Notes under the pieces: model-generated
Database searches by the model: none
What the model was told of the DNA's origin: nothing
Seen by the model: the letters and a program-made list of their open reading frames with translations, nothing else
Shown here: positions 1 through 10,141 of the stretch, piece after piece
How positions within the stretch are numbered: position 1 is the first letter of the stretch
Layout of the letters: every line of letters starts with the position of its first letter
Source: Myrica gale
Taxonomy: Eukaryota > Streptophyta > Magnoliopsida > Fagales > Myricaceae
Length of the DNA: 64,000 nucleotides
Direction: 5' to 3'
Assembly (NCBI GenBank): GCA_963930655.1
Contig: OZ005620.1
Span: 15,691,001-15,755,000 of the forward strand
Program-made: the position numbers and the translations under genes

Positions 1-1197
1 TGGTTGCAGAAGATCTATGAGAAGCGGGAGCAATGGGCGCCAAAGTATGTACGAAATGTTTTTTGTGCCGGGAAAAAGACAACCCAGTTAAGTGAATCTT
101 TCAATGCAGTATTGCGTAGGTATTTGAGCGTAGTGATGAATATGGACCGATTCCTGCAGAATTTCCAAAGAGCAGTAGATGAGTTGCTCTACAATGAGTC
201 ACGGGCAGATTTTCAGATGCTTAACACAGTGCAAGTCACCGAACAGATAGAACCGCTCTGTCATCATGCGGCAGAAGTCTATACTCCCACAATGTTGCGT
301 GCTTTTATGGAGCAATATATGAAAGCTGGATGGCTTAAGTTTGACTGTCGTAGAGAAACTACTGGGTTTGAAGAGGTTGAGGTACACGAATGCAGTCGGG
401 ACTCATCACATAACTGTTTAACGGCACGACACCATGTAATTAGAACGGAAAAAGGGGTTCACCAGTGTAGTTGCAAAGGATTTGAGTTTGTAGGTGTCCT
501 ATGAAGTCACATTATATGGGTGCTGAAACAGAAGGGTCTATTCGCTATTTCTGATGTGTATATCATGCCGAGATGGAGGCGAGATGCTAGGCGATCAGTC
601 GTGTCGATTAGCAAGTCAATCAGTACAGTTGATCCGGCTATCCTGAACGTGGTCAACAACAGGAAATGTGTAAACAAGATTGCTTCATTGTGTCAGCGTT
701 ACGGGGGTAGAATGAAATGTTGGCCAATATTTGATCGTTATAGTGACGAACTAGAAAAAGCACTTGAATCATTGACAGACGACGACGATCCTTCTGGGAT
801 GGGGAGCGCTTCTGGCCCCGTCAGCGTAGGTTCTGGTCCCGTCAGCGTAGAAATGGGAATTGTTGCGAAAGGTTTCAAGATGCGTGAACCGAAGCATAAA
901 GGGAATAAGTGATTGCAGAGCGGACTTGAGCTACGGAGATCACGAGGTCGTGGCCGTGGGGTTGCCCGTTCGTCGTCCCAACCAATTGCTCGTCGTTTGC
1001 AATTAAACGATGAGTTGGACGTATTGCCCTTAATTTGATGCACTTACAGCTTCATTGCATTTTTTATTACCTTTACCTGTTTTTAACATTGAATTATTTA
1101 TTCGTAGGTATCTAACAAGGCTGATGCTAACGACGAGGAGGACGACGGCGAGGACGAATCAATAAATGGCAGATTTAAGAGCCTTGATGAGTTGTAG
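1..1197 (+). pseudogene. FAR1/FHY3-related (FRS) protein, C-terminal part, broken by in-frame TGA codons
   Basis: The 5' end lies outside the window; frame 1 is already open at base 1. The family consists of MULE-transposase-derived transcription regulators (FAR1/FHY3). Visible in order: the end of the MULE transposase-like domain (FCAGKKTTQLSESFNAVL near 60-115), then the SWIM zinc finger CSCKGFEF at about 469-490, then the family hallmark MPRWRRDARR at about 565-594. The SWIM finger should continue C-x-H, but the second cysteine codon is TGA (502-504), followed in the same frame by SHIIWVLKQKG. A second in-frame TGA (910-912) precedes an Arg/Gly-rich stretch RRSRGRGRG and a stop near 1036-1038. 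An acidic final exon candidate (acceptor before 1108, stop 1195-1197) follows. The TGA in the metal-binding cysteine argues for a pseudogene, because readthrough would have to restore the zinc ligand. Family assignment is confident; the exon structure past 912 is inferred. Confidence 0.85.
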
Positions 1198-1669
1198 AGG
1201 TATATTCTAAGCACCAATCTAACGGAGTTGTTTTTTGTTTAATCCTTCAATAGATTCTCATGTCTCAGCTAATTATACAATGATTTGCTGCAGTATCCGG
1301 AGATGGAGATTTCAAGTGCAAAGATAACTTAACGGGCCTCTAAATTACAAGAGAGAATGAAAGCCATGTCAATGTGTTGAAGAGCAATATGATTTAGAGT
1401 TGGTTAACTGTAAAATGAATGTTTGTGTTCAGCTGATGTTTTTTAGAGAAACTATTTTTCTTAACTGTAAGTTCATCTTTTGATCTTTGGCTTCGTTGTG
1501 AGGTGTCTAGCATATGGCTACAGATCTTTACTCAGGATCGGAGGTTCCTTTAGGTTTTTGTCCGTTCCATATTACATGTAGAGTTATTTATGCTTTAGGT
1601 TGCGCCCATTTGTTTTCAGTTTTTCCCACCCCGAAGAACACCAACAGCAAATAGGCAACTACTTTACAG

Positions 1670-1870
1670 GCTAAATCTTCAATACAAACGTGTTCTGCAG
1701 CACCCTTGTGCTCCGGCGATCCAATTGGTATGTACAATCCAGGCGTGTTTAACCAAAATGGGGCTTCCTTTGTACCCCATCCATTCAATGGCACCACTGA
1801 CTTTGCGAGTCAATCACCTGATAAACCAACAATTCAGACCGTCAGCAACCAAGGAGCTGATGAAAACTAG
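1670..1870 (+). other. Possible orphan terminal exon (66 codons), origin unknown
   Basis: An acceptor-like TTTACAG precedes an open frame of 66 codons ending in TAG at 1868-1870. The predicted peptide is Ser/Asn/Gln/Pro-rich (for example GVFNQNGASFVPHPFNG), which looks like a low-complexity protein tail rather than random translation. It could be a last exon of the FAR1-related pseudogene upstream, or part of an unrelated captured gene. I do not recognise the family. Confidence 0.25.
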
Positions 1871-1964
1871 CTTCATCACTCACGAATTAAATCACAATGT
1901 CTCTTGATGGTCTGCATGCCAATTCAAGTGTCAAACCACTGCAATCACACGAGGGAATCTCTCT

Positions 1965-2324
1965 CTAGCCAGATGGTAAACGAGTGGCTTTTCTTGGAGA
2001 AACAAGCACTGGTTCTTTTATAGAAGCTTTCATTGCAGCCATCTCTTCTAAGCGTTTCCATGTGGCTTCATGTCTCAAGTTGATTTCTTTATCTTGCGCT
2101 TCATCTTCTTGAAACTTGACCAAGCACTCCTCAAAAAGCTCGGGGTCAGTATCAGAGAAAATTTTGCGGACATTTAGTGTCAAGTTCTGTACTGCCTGGT
2201 TCCAGTGGTTTCTTGCATTTCTCTCTAATGCAGGAAAGCCAATTGGCAGTATAACATGACGGTTCTGTTTGATTAGGTTCTCAATGTGATCATTGTTCCA
2301 TAAGAACAAAGCCCTCTCTGCCAC
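1965..2324 (-). pseudogene. PP2A B' (B56) regulatory subunit, isolated last exon
   Basis: This is the C-terminal part of the 57/59-kDa B' regulatory subunit of protein phosphatase 2A, which directs the phosphatase to substrates. The exon opens right after a clear acceptor (TTTTTGCAG, intron end at 2325). It encodes 119 residues in the family order: AERALFLWNND, NRHVILPI, FPALERNARNHWNQAV, LTLNVRKIFSDTDPELFEE and the charged tail ATWKRLEEMAAMKA. The reading frame is intact to TAG (1965-1967). No upstream B' exon, which would hold most of the HEAT-like repeats, is found at higher coordinates; a GRF zinc-finger gene is met instead. I therefore call it a gene fragment left by duplication or transposition. 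A very long intron containing the GRF gene cannot be fully excluded. Confidence 0.85.
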
Positions 2325-2395
2325 CTGCAAAAAGAGAATCAATTAACTGTGCTGGTATATCCTACCACCTAGCAAAAGGATGATAAAAGACAACC

Positions 2396-2415
2396 CGGGG
2401 GGTGGGGTGGGGGGC
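2396..2415 (+). repeat. Short G-run tract
   Basis: A stretch of clustered G-runs (GGGG, GGTGGGG, GGGGGG) on the plus strand between the B' exon and the GRF gene. It could form a G-quadruplex; nothing else is seen in this short spacer. Confidence 0.5.
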
Positions 2416-2473
2416 CCATAATAGCAAAAAAAAAGAGGAAAAAAGGAACTCAAAATAGAAACCTCCACCATCA

Positions 2474-3723
2474 TTAACTGATGAAGGCGATGACCACACA
2501 ATTCCTAGATACGAAAGCGATTAAAGATAAACATAAACTTCTCGTATAGGGTTCCCTTCCCAACATTCCTATTTGCCAGCTTTTGCAGTAAACATTCTTT
2601 TGTTGCTTTACAATGGTCTCCAGTTCAAGCCGCACTTTCTCATACCTTCGCAAGAGGGAATTTCGTTCGTGTATCTCACTAAGCTTTAAAAACTGCATGG
2701 AACTTACCAATGATTCAGAAAGTAGTATAGGTCTAATAGGTTATACAAAACCAAACCATAACCGCATAAAATGTAGCATAGGTCTAATAGGTTATACAAA
2801 ACCAAATCATAACCGCATAAAATGTAGCATAGCTTTAATATATTATACAAAAACAAACCATTTACGCTAGCATTAAAAGTGATCCACTTTTTCCTTTACA
2901 TGATGCATAGTAGACTGCAAGAGAACCGACAACAAAGAAGAGTCACAACCACATGACTGCCCGTCGGTTGGAATTACGCAGCTGGATGTAATGTTGCTGC
3001 AATTGTACGCAGTGAGCCCGCGACCATCAATATCCACCTGCGCTTTCTTGAGGAGGTTCTCATATCTCTCCTGCTGAACAGTCATCTCCAGCCGATGTCG
3101 CGTTGCTTGGTGCTCCATCGCAGTGACGTGGTCCAAAATGAGTTCCTCGACCACTCGGTTGCAACACATCTCCAGCTCAACCTTCGTACTTCCAGATGCA
3201 GCCTTTGCATATTCATGGTGTGCCACGTCTCCCCCCTGCGCCCTGTCTTCCCTAACCCACCAATCGCACCAGGCAAAGTAGTGGCAATGGTGATTTTCCC
3301 CATACTGCACCAAACACATTCGCCATTATGGTAACTTACGTACAAAAATAGAGGGAGGAACAAAAAAAATGGTTTCCCATTTGCAGAAGAATAAATTGCT
3401 TACCTTGAATTTTTTACATCCATAAAACTGTTTTCCGTAATTGTCTGGGGTATATGCGGTTTTCTTTACAGCTTCAACTCCACAGAAGCACACAGGTTTC
3501 CTCAAATAAGTTTGGGGGCGTGTGGCTGAGCTTTCACTATTGGGATAAGAAATTACCAACTGTAGGTATAGACAAAAACTTTACAAATCAAATGGTAATT
3601 GCCAACTCACGTGTCAACTGTTGCGAAACCCATTGTGACAGATGATCTACTTGCAGAAGTAGAGGACGAGGTTCCCCTATGTTGATTGGAGCTACTCCTT
3701 CCACTACTCCTCGACGGGGTCAT
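2474..3723 (-). CDS. GRF-type zinc-finger protein, four predicted exons, about 252 aa
   Basis: Exons, 5' to 3' on the minus strand: 3723-3611 (ATG at 3723, donor GTGAGT), 3536-3404 (donor GTAAGC), 3304-2900 (acceptor TTTGGTGCAG, possible donor GTAAAG) and 2692-2474 (acceptor CATGCAG). The phases join without a stop. The N-terminus is Ser/Arg-rich (MTPSRSSGRSSSNQ). The GRF zinc finger is split across exons 2 and 3: CFCG, then NYGKQFYGCKKFK, then CHYFAWCDWW, matching the C-x-C ... N-x-G-R-x-F-Y-x-C ... C-x-F-F-x-W pattern, with K in place of R. The rest is charged and helical, probably coiled coil. GRF fingers bind nucleic acid; many plant copies are small proteins of unknown role, often near transposons. 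If the exon 3 donor is not used, the frame stops at 2873. No disabling change is seen. Confidence 0.7.
2723..2867. repeat. 51-bp tandem repeat, about 2.8 units, in GRF intron 3
   Basis: Units start at 2723, 2774 and 2825, giving an exact 51-bp period. Units 1 and 2 are nearly identical; unit 3 is more diverged and incomplete. Each contains GGTCTAATAGGTTATACAAA or a variant. It lies inside the predicted last intron of the GRF zinc-finger gene. Confidence 0.85.
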
Positions 3724-4677
3724 TCTCAATAAGGTTGTAAAGGGGTGGGATGGGGCAACTCTTAGGTTCAAATCTTGTAACGAAGAAATCAGAGGGAGAT
3801 TCAGCTAGGGCTAACATTAACCAGTATTCTAAATTAGATTACTGAACTACCAAATTCTTTCATTAACATTAACAAAATGTCAAGAAATATAATCTGCAGT
3901 TTGTAATTGCTTTAGAATATGATGCCAAATTGTACAGACCAAGTCACTATCATGAACCTAGAGTACACTATCTCAAACTTCTTTCAAATACTGTAACAAT
4001 CTCTTACCAGATAGGGTTAGGAATGTCACCACATGCTCTTAAGCAAAATAAAATATTTACATGCATTCATTCATCATTTCATTTTTTTTCTTTTGCTTAA
4101 TATTTTCATAACATGAATATAGGTATCTCATATCATGCATTACAAAATATTTACTTTGTAAGCAAATATATGGTGGGTTAAAAGAGGCTTCAAAAGAAGG
4201 GTCTTTATATATCAAATATCCTTTTCAAAAAATATAACCTCTATCATATATATCTAGGTACGTAGCTCTTATGCTTTGCAACTTAACCTAACAATTCTGT
4301 ACAAAAGCAATCAATTTTCATTCAATCAATATTGGCAGCGGGGCTTCAGAGGTAGCTGCAATATTTTCTTCCTTGAATTCAAGAGAAAGTGTTGGTAGTA
4401 AATAAAGCTACCTCTATCAAACATAGGATTTAAATCTCTAACCTAGCCTTGACTTTTAAATTATCTTTAGATCTAATCCTGTATTTAAAGTTTGAAATTA
4501 ACAATTACCTTAAACAGATGTAATTACCCTTGTTATTTAAGTTGAGGTGTTAAAAATACAGAAGCAACTGGTGATCAACAACTGCTGAATCTCAAATTAT
4601 TCACAAGAAACGAATGAAATTAGTACCCAATCCATGAAGCAAGCATGCACACATGCAATGTGCAAATTAACACCAAT
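3724..4677. other. Non-coding, AT-rich spacer
   Basis: I see no coding exon, RNA gene or clear repeat here. It is the 5' flank of the minus-strand GRF gene. Confidence 0.5.
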
Positions 4678-5139
4678 AACTCTATTGTACCCTCTCTCAC
4701 AGTAACATTTTACACTTTCAATGTGGGTACAATAGAGTTTAATTCTCTTTAACTACATCAGGAAACTCTATTGTACCCTCTCTCACCCTCTCTCACGATA
4801 CCCTCTATTGTACCCAACTTTTGTTTTCCAAATCAGAGACCGATCTGAATTCCACTATGTATGGCCGAAGGTGAGATTCATTAGCAGTTTCCTAGAGCCA
4901 ACGAGATTGCGTGGAAGACATGAACTGGTATAGCCTCAAACGAGAGATCCTAAAGGAAACATGTCCAGAAAAACTAAACTAAACTAATATTTTTTTAACT
5001 ACATCAGGAAACATGTCCAGAAAAACTAAACTAATATTTTTTTGTATCAGTCCGATAACAAGGAAATTCGATTCAAGTTTCAACCTTCAGATTAAAAAAT
5101 TCTATGCTATCGTGAGAGAGGGTACAATAGAGGGTACAA
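4678..5139. repeat. Nested inverted-repeat cluster built on CTCTATTGTACCC
   Basis: A short foldback spans 4678-4739 (AACTCTATTGTACCC facing GGGTACAATAGAGTT). A second, larger inverted repeat pairs 4765-4816 (CTCTATTGTACCCTCTCTCAC repeated, then CACGATA) with 5109-5139 (TATCGTGAGAGAGGGTACAA). Within it, a roughly 50-bp segment containing CATGTCCAGAAAAACTAAAC is duplicated in tandem (near 4960 and 5010). It looks like a MITE family inserted twice or internally rearranged. No coding content. Confidence 0.6.
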
Positions 5140-5140
5140 T

Positions 5141-5394
5141 GTACGTTCTTTAGATATTAACAGTATAATTTGCACATCAAACACAATACGGGATAAAAAA
5201 TTTATCAAATAACTACATCAAGGAATTGAAATTTTATTTGGAATTAACAAAATCAAAACATCATCAATGGAGTACTCTGCCGCTATATATGTTTTCTTTC
5301 CATACTATTGGCAAGCTAAGATGAAGACAATGTGCAAATTAGGAGTCATCAGAAATTATAAACATCATATATTGTTAATATCTAAAGAACGTAC
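5141..5394. mobile_element. MITE-like inverted repeat, 22-bp perfect ends
   Basis: GTACGTTCTTTAGATATTAA at 5141 recurs as its exact complement ending at 5394; the full arm is 22 bp. An inner pair, AATTTGCACAT (about 5168) and ATGTGCAAATT (about 5330), is also inverted. The element abuts the preceding cluster. No target-site duplication could be assigned. Confidence 0.5.
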
Positions 5395-5645
5395 CAAGAA
5401 GCTAGTATACATGACCTGAAATTTTCAACCAAACGAACTCAGTATTGCAATTGATGACAGACTCCTAGGGTTATTACATTCAACTAATATATCTTCTAAA
5501 AGCAGATCGGAAGGAGCAGGTTCCAAATCGGGAGGAGGGAGGAGCTTCCAAAACAACCTAATATAACCGAAATCTCCAACCACAACAATTTCTACGTATG
5601 GGAAAACAATATATACCTGAACGAGAGAGAGAGCAGGTGGCAGGG

Positions 5646-5950
5646 GCTTCGAAATCGGTGGTGGTGGTTTCGGTGGTGATTAGGAGTGGCAGTGGGTGGG
5701 TGGGTTTCCAAATGGGGAACGACAGCGGGGGGGTGGGTTTCGCGGAGGGGTGGGTTTCCAAATGGGGGGGATTCGAAATCACGATGAAATCGGTGGTGGT
5801 GGTTTCGGTGGTGATCGGGAATGGCAGCGGGTGGGTGGGTTTCCAAATGGGGAACGGCAGCGGACGGCAGCGGGGGGGTGGGTTTCGCGGGGGGGGATTC
5901 GAAATGGGGTGGGTTTCCAAATGGGAGGGGGATTCGAAATCACGATGGCT
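5646..5950 (+). repeat. G-rich minisatellite, about 135-bp unit, two degenerate units
   Basis: Two imprecise copies, starting near 5651 and 5786, share GAAATCGGTGGTGGTGGTTT followed by GGGTGGGTTTCCAAATGGG and runs of seven or more G. Open frames on both strands here (Pro/Thr/His-rich or Gly-rich) are composition artefacts. The plus strand has many G-runs that could form quadruplexes. Confidence 0.7.
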
Positions 5951-6097
5951 ATAAACGGGACCAAACAAAAAACCGGTTTTGCACCGGTTTCTATCAAACC
6001 GGTGAGGATAAGGCCCGATTTGTCTCATTTTTTTGGTGGCAGCACGTGGACCGTTGGATGGGCAGCGGCTTCATTCCCACCGATGCCTCACAGCGCT

Positions 6098-6601
6098 TCA
6101 CACACCTAAGCTTAACACTATAACCGATCTCCTCGCGGCGGTGTCGCCGCAGCTGAACAGGGTGAACTTCAAGAGCCACATGGAACCAGTGGAAAATCCC
6201 ATAGTCTCAGGGTCGGTTTTGGGGAGGAAGAGGTCGATCCTCTGATAGTCCTGTTTGCTAAGGTAGTCCGAGAGTGGGCTATCGCACCGGGCTTCGATGC
6301 AGTACCCACCCTCGTCGTTGCAGTCGACAGTGAAGGCATCTACGAGGCGCCCGACGATGGGGTAGAAGCGGGTGAGGGTTTCGGATATGGATTTCTGGAG
6401 GAATTGGGACTTGCGCGAAAACTCAGCATCTTGGTCAGCAACATGGGCATCGCCTGAAGGGAAGAAGAAGGTCATGTTGCCATGGATGGCGGGAGAGAGC
6501 TGGTCAAGAAGAGAGAGTTTGAAGTTTTTGAGGTCGGGAAGAGTGGGTGAAGAGGGTTTGATGCAACGTCTGGAGATGGTATGAGACTTCATTTGAGTCA
6601 T
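6098..6601 (-). pseudogene. BAHD acyltransferase (vinorine-synthase-like), N-terminal third only
   Basis: BAHD enzymes transfer acyl groups from acyl-CoA to alcohols or amines in specialised metabolism. From ATG (6601) the family N-terminus is clear: IKPSSPTLPDLKNFKLSLLD, then LKKSLSETLT-like QKSISETLTRFYPIVGRL, then VDCNDEGGYCIEARC. The frame diverges at LLKFTLFSCGDTAARR, exactly where the catalytic HxxxD should follow. The last residues before the stop (near 6098) do not fit the family. HxxxD and DFGWG are both absent, so the product (about 167 aa against a usual 430-450) cannot be catalytic. The break lies next to the G-rich minisatellite, which probably replaced the rest of the gene. Confidence 0.85.
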
Positions 6602-6655
6602 TTTCCTTTGGAATTTTGCACTTCCTCTCCCGCCTCACGATGCAGGCCTTTTCTT

Positions 6656-6663
6656 CTTTATAG
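6656..6663 (-). promoter_or_regulatory. TATA-box-like site of the BAHD fragment
   Basis: CTATAAAG on the minus strand lies about 55 bp upstream of the BAHD ATG. This is a normal spacing for a plant TATA box with a short 5' UTR, so the 5' end of this truncated gene seems to keep its promoter. Confidence 0.45.
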
Positions 6664-8300
6664 ATGGCAGAAGCAATTCTGTTGACTTTTGCTACATAAT
6701 GGAAGGGTAATTGGTACGAATCGAGGTTTTATTATTTTTTTTGTAGCAATTTAGAATATATAAAGGCAAAGAATAAATTGACAGATTCCTCTCTGCATGT
6801 TCAACAACTCATGTGAATGGTAGGAAACAAGTCAAAATTATTTTTGGCTTGTCTAGAGATTATAAACCACTGAACTTTCACTTATCTTCACTCTCTTTCG
6901 TGTATTTGAAAGTATATACGTACATTAATTGGGTCCAAAGGAGGAACAAAGCTTAAACGTACTATATATTTTACGTGTCCCTTTTCCTTCTCTTAGTGTA
7001 TTTTTTTATCCCCTGCAAAGTTCCAATCTTCATGGATATTAGTTTCAATTAGAGCAATATTTCGTACGTAATGCGTATACTAAAAAATTCATACGTGTAT
7101 ATATATACTTTCTTAATCTTTGATTCGTATAAGATAATTAATTAATTAGTGTTGGAATCATTGACTATATTTTTTTATATTAAGAGAAACATTAACCATA
7201 TTGCACTTGATGAAGTCATGTTTAACCGGCCTATTACAATAATCTATTGAAGAATGAGCCCGAGGAAACTAGGCCAGAGATAAAGCAAGAAGAATGGTAA
7301 AGAACCTACAAAACTGAGAAAAAAAGTGAGTTGGACTATCATGCTACTTAGCCTCCCAACCTCAAATTAGTTCTCTGTGAAATCATGAGATAAATGAAAA
7401 AAAAAAGATAAATTTTTGTCTTATTTCTTACCATTGGTCCCTAACGCCAACCAAGGAGCCCCTGTTTTATAGAAAAATAATTTTTTCATCTTTCCCCATG
7501 GAATGAGCTGAATGGAGCAGGTATCAGGCTAATGTGATTTTTTTACCAATGGGGTGTGACACTGCATACGAGGATAATTCTTGAAAGCTGCTCAGGGATT
7601 GCTTTTAGACTTTTTACCGCTAGGCCTCCTTGAATCGTATTGGGCCGTACTTGGGCTGGGCCAACCAAATAAGCTGAACAATTCTATCCCATCGGTACTT
7701 ATATATTACATAGGGAGTACCCCCAAGAGATCACAAAAAAGCAATATATCTGCGGGTATATAGCAACTTTCTTCAATTTTTGATTTGGATCAAAATGTTC
7801 ACAAGGTATATATTATCCAAAAAAAATGTTCACAGAGTACTTATATATTGTAGATAGGGACTCTCCAAGAGATTTAGTGGGTAAGTATATGAACAAAACT
7901 GAGGTCAATTATTGTACATAGGGACCCGGCCAAAGTAGTGTTGAGTATCTCTTGCATGTATCTTATAACTATTCTTGGAATAATTTATGATTTTTTTTTA
8001 AAATCACACTGCATATATATTGAAAAACAGCTAGCTACAGATAACAAACAACCAGAAAAACAAAAAGACCAAACCAACAAAAACCTAAGACCCAACACAA
8101 GCAACCTAAGGAGGCTTTGCAACATTGTATAATCGTAATGTCCAATTACTCGGTGTTTCATATGCTACTGTGTCACGCATGATATGATATTGGACTGGGA
8201 ACGAAACGGATGGCCTTTACTATTTCCCCCAAATGAAGACTGCTCGTTGTCAGGTGGCGAAATATTGCACTCAACTTTGGCACCGTGGATTAGGCCTAAG
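6664..8300. other. Non-coding, AT-rich spacer
   Basis: No coding exon or RNA gene recognised. Short low-complexity AT tracts only. Confidence 0.5.
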
Positions 8301-8303
8301 GTT

Positions 8304-8432
8304 GTTCCTCAGCGGTGCCGGTGCCGGTTATAGACTCCACCACCACCGCCTATAACAGTTACCCAATTAATCTAACCATTACCGGCACCGGTTATACCGG
8401 TGCCTAGCGATGCCGATAGCGGTTAACCATTA
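8304..8432. repeat. GC-rich palindromic CCGGCACCGG / ACCGGTTATACCGGT segment
   Basis: Repeated GGTGCCGGTGCCGGTTATA and its complement (ACCGGCACCGGTTATACCGG) form a foldback about 120 bp long inside AT-rich DNA. No protein coding. Confidence 0.45.
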
Positions 8433-8646
8433 ACTGTTGGGCCCCAATTTTTGGGCCTTTTGAGCCTCATTCTTAGGCCATTTTGGCCATTGTTTTTTCT
8501 TTTCTTTTTTTAAGTTTCGGACCTATTTTTAAACCATTTGATTTTGTGGTCCTTTTTGGCCCTATAATTCTTTCAAATAGCCCTAAGCCCAACACGTTTT
8601 AAACTATGTAATAAAAGTAATTTGAATTTTGTCTCATAACTGTAAT

Positions 8647-8960
8647 CACTACAACAGTTTTGGCCTTCAATGGCGAGACTTTTCGTTAATGAAAATAGTC
8701 ATTTCGTCGCTAAAATTATTCAGCAAGAAAAAAAATTCGTCGCTGAAAGTCATTAGCGACGAAAATTTAAAATCGTCACTACGCATATCTGTTCGAAAAA
8801 GAATATATGTTCGAATAGAGTCTTGTTCAAATAAGCAAAGTTGTTCGAACAGGAAGATTTCGTCGCAAATCTGTCAAATTTGATAGTCATCATTGGGTGT
8901 TCGAACAGATTTGCTTGTTCGAACAAGAAATTCATTCGAATGTTTATTTTATTCGAACTT
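8647..8960 (+). mobile_element. CACTA-like left terminus with TTCGAAC repeats, no right end seen
   Basis: CACTACAACAGTTTTGGCC resembles CACTA termini. It is followed by inverted subterminal motifs (CGTCGCTAAA, TTAGCGACGA) and several GTTCGAACA/GTTCGAACAAG copies. I did not find a partner terminus (GTAGTG) that makes a unit, so it is probably a relic. Confidence 0.4.
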
Positions 8961-9577
8961 GAATGTTTCCTTATTTTGTTTAAACATGAATGTTTATAAG
9001 AGTTCTTGAGAAATTATTTTTATTCATTTGAAATTGTTATTTCGAAGATTATTGTTTTAGTTGTATTTTAAATAAGGCATTGCAAGAAAATACTTAATTT
9101 CATGAGTAATAATACGAACTGAAATATATTGAATAGCCATTATTCAAAATACAAGAAAAATATAAGAAAAATCTTGTTCAATTAGCACAACAAACAATTT
9201 TAATGAATACAAAAGAGAAACAAGTATTTGCTGGCAATTATTTCATCAGCTTTCTTGGCTTCTCCTCCTCTGTTTCTTTTATCTTTTTGGCAATTCTTCT
9301 GCAAAAAATCAAAATATTCTCATAATCAAGACATTCTTCCAGAAATAATTTATAACTATAATAAAATAAAATAAAATAAAAACAAACACAAATTTAGAGT
9401 AAATAAATATGATAAAATCAAACAAACGCAAACTCAAAGAGAAAGTAAATCTACAAAATATGCTTTGTATTTGTCTAACTCAACTTTAATCAAGATTGAA
9501 AATCAGTTCCACTAAAACAAAGTAAATTGTTAAAGGCTGACGAAATAACACAAACACATAGCATGAAGAAAATAGAC

Positions 9578-10141
9578 CTTGGGGATGTTGTGAGTTCTCA
9601 AGTCCTGCAGAAGCTGAACAAAAGGAGAACAGGAAAGGAGAGCCTGTAGAGTGGCATTAAGAAAGCACAAATTTCCTGAGTCGATTAAACCTCTAGGTAA
9701 AAGGTTTCCGTAAGGCATAACAGGCCCATTGGATGCCTTCCGGAAGTCATCTTTGGCAACAAACATAGATGAACCAGTGAAACCTCCATTCTGCTGTGTC
9801 ATGCAATTTCAAACTTGAAAACTGAATTGAGGGACCATTCTCATTCGGGGATGCATGTAGTGAAGAAGAATCAATGTATCTATGTTCACTTCTTCCGCGC
9901 CATTAATGAGAGGGGAGCCAAAGGTAGAACCATCAAGACTTCCATTTTCTTTGGGAGTTCCAAGCACTCCAGGTAAATGATCATTTGATCTTTTAGCATC
10001 CTTTAGTTCATAATCCTTCTTAAGCATATCCGAGGACAGAACACCATTTGGGCCTTTTCGAGAATCCAGCTGTTTGCTTGATTCACCATTAAGACCACCC
10101 ACAGGTTTAACAGAATTGAAGCCGGTTAACCAAGGCAATAT
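9578..10141 (-). pseudogene. UBP24-like ubiquitin-specific protease, internal fragment
   Basis: Deubiquitinating cysteine proteases of the USP family. The exon end 9578-9802 encodes LPRGLIDSGNLCFLNATLQA followed by LLSCSPFVQLLQ and a donor after NIPK (9578). This is the Cys box, with the catalytic Cys in GNLCFLN. The segment 9830-10141 encodes the Ser/Gly-rich linker typical before it (FNSVKPVGGLNGESSKQLDS). The two blocks are in different frames: the linker frame ends with a stop near 9810, and a better match runs briefly in a third frame, so at least two frameshifts are needed. Neither the upstream exons nor the His box exons occur nearby. It is therefore a frameshifted gene fragment that kept the catalytic Cys box only. 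Confidence 0.75.

Noticed and set aside
5558-6123. Overlapping ORFs of 70-156 codons on both strands
   Set aside because: They come from the G-rich minisatellite; Pro/Thr or Gly/Trp repeats arise in every frame, and no start, splice or domain supports them.
8304-8432. Possible SINE or tRNA-like sequence
   Set aside because: No A/B box order or tRNA fold could be made; the pattern is explained by a GC palindrome.
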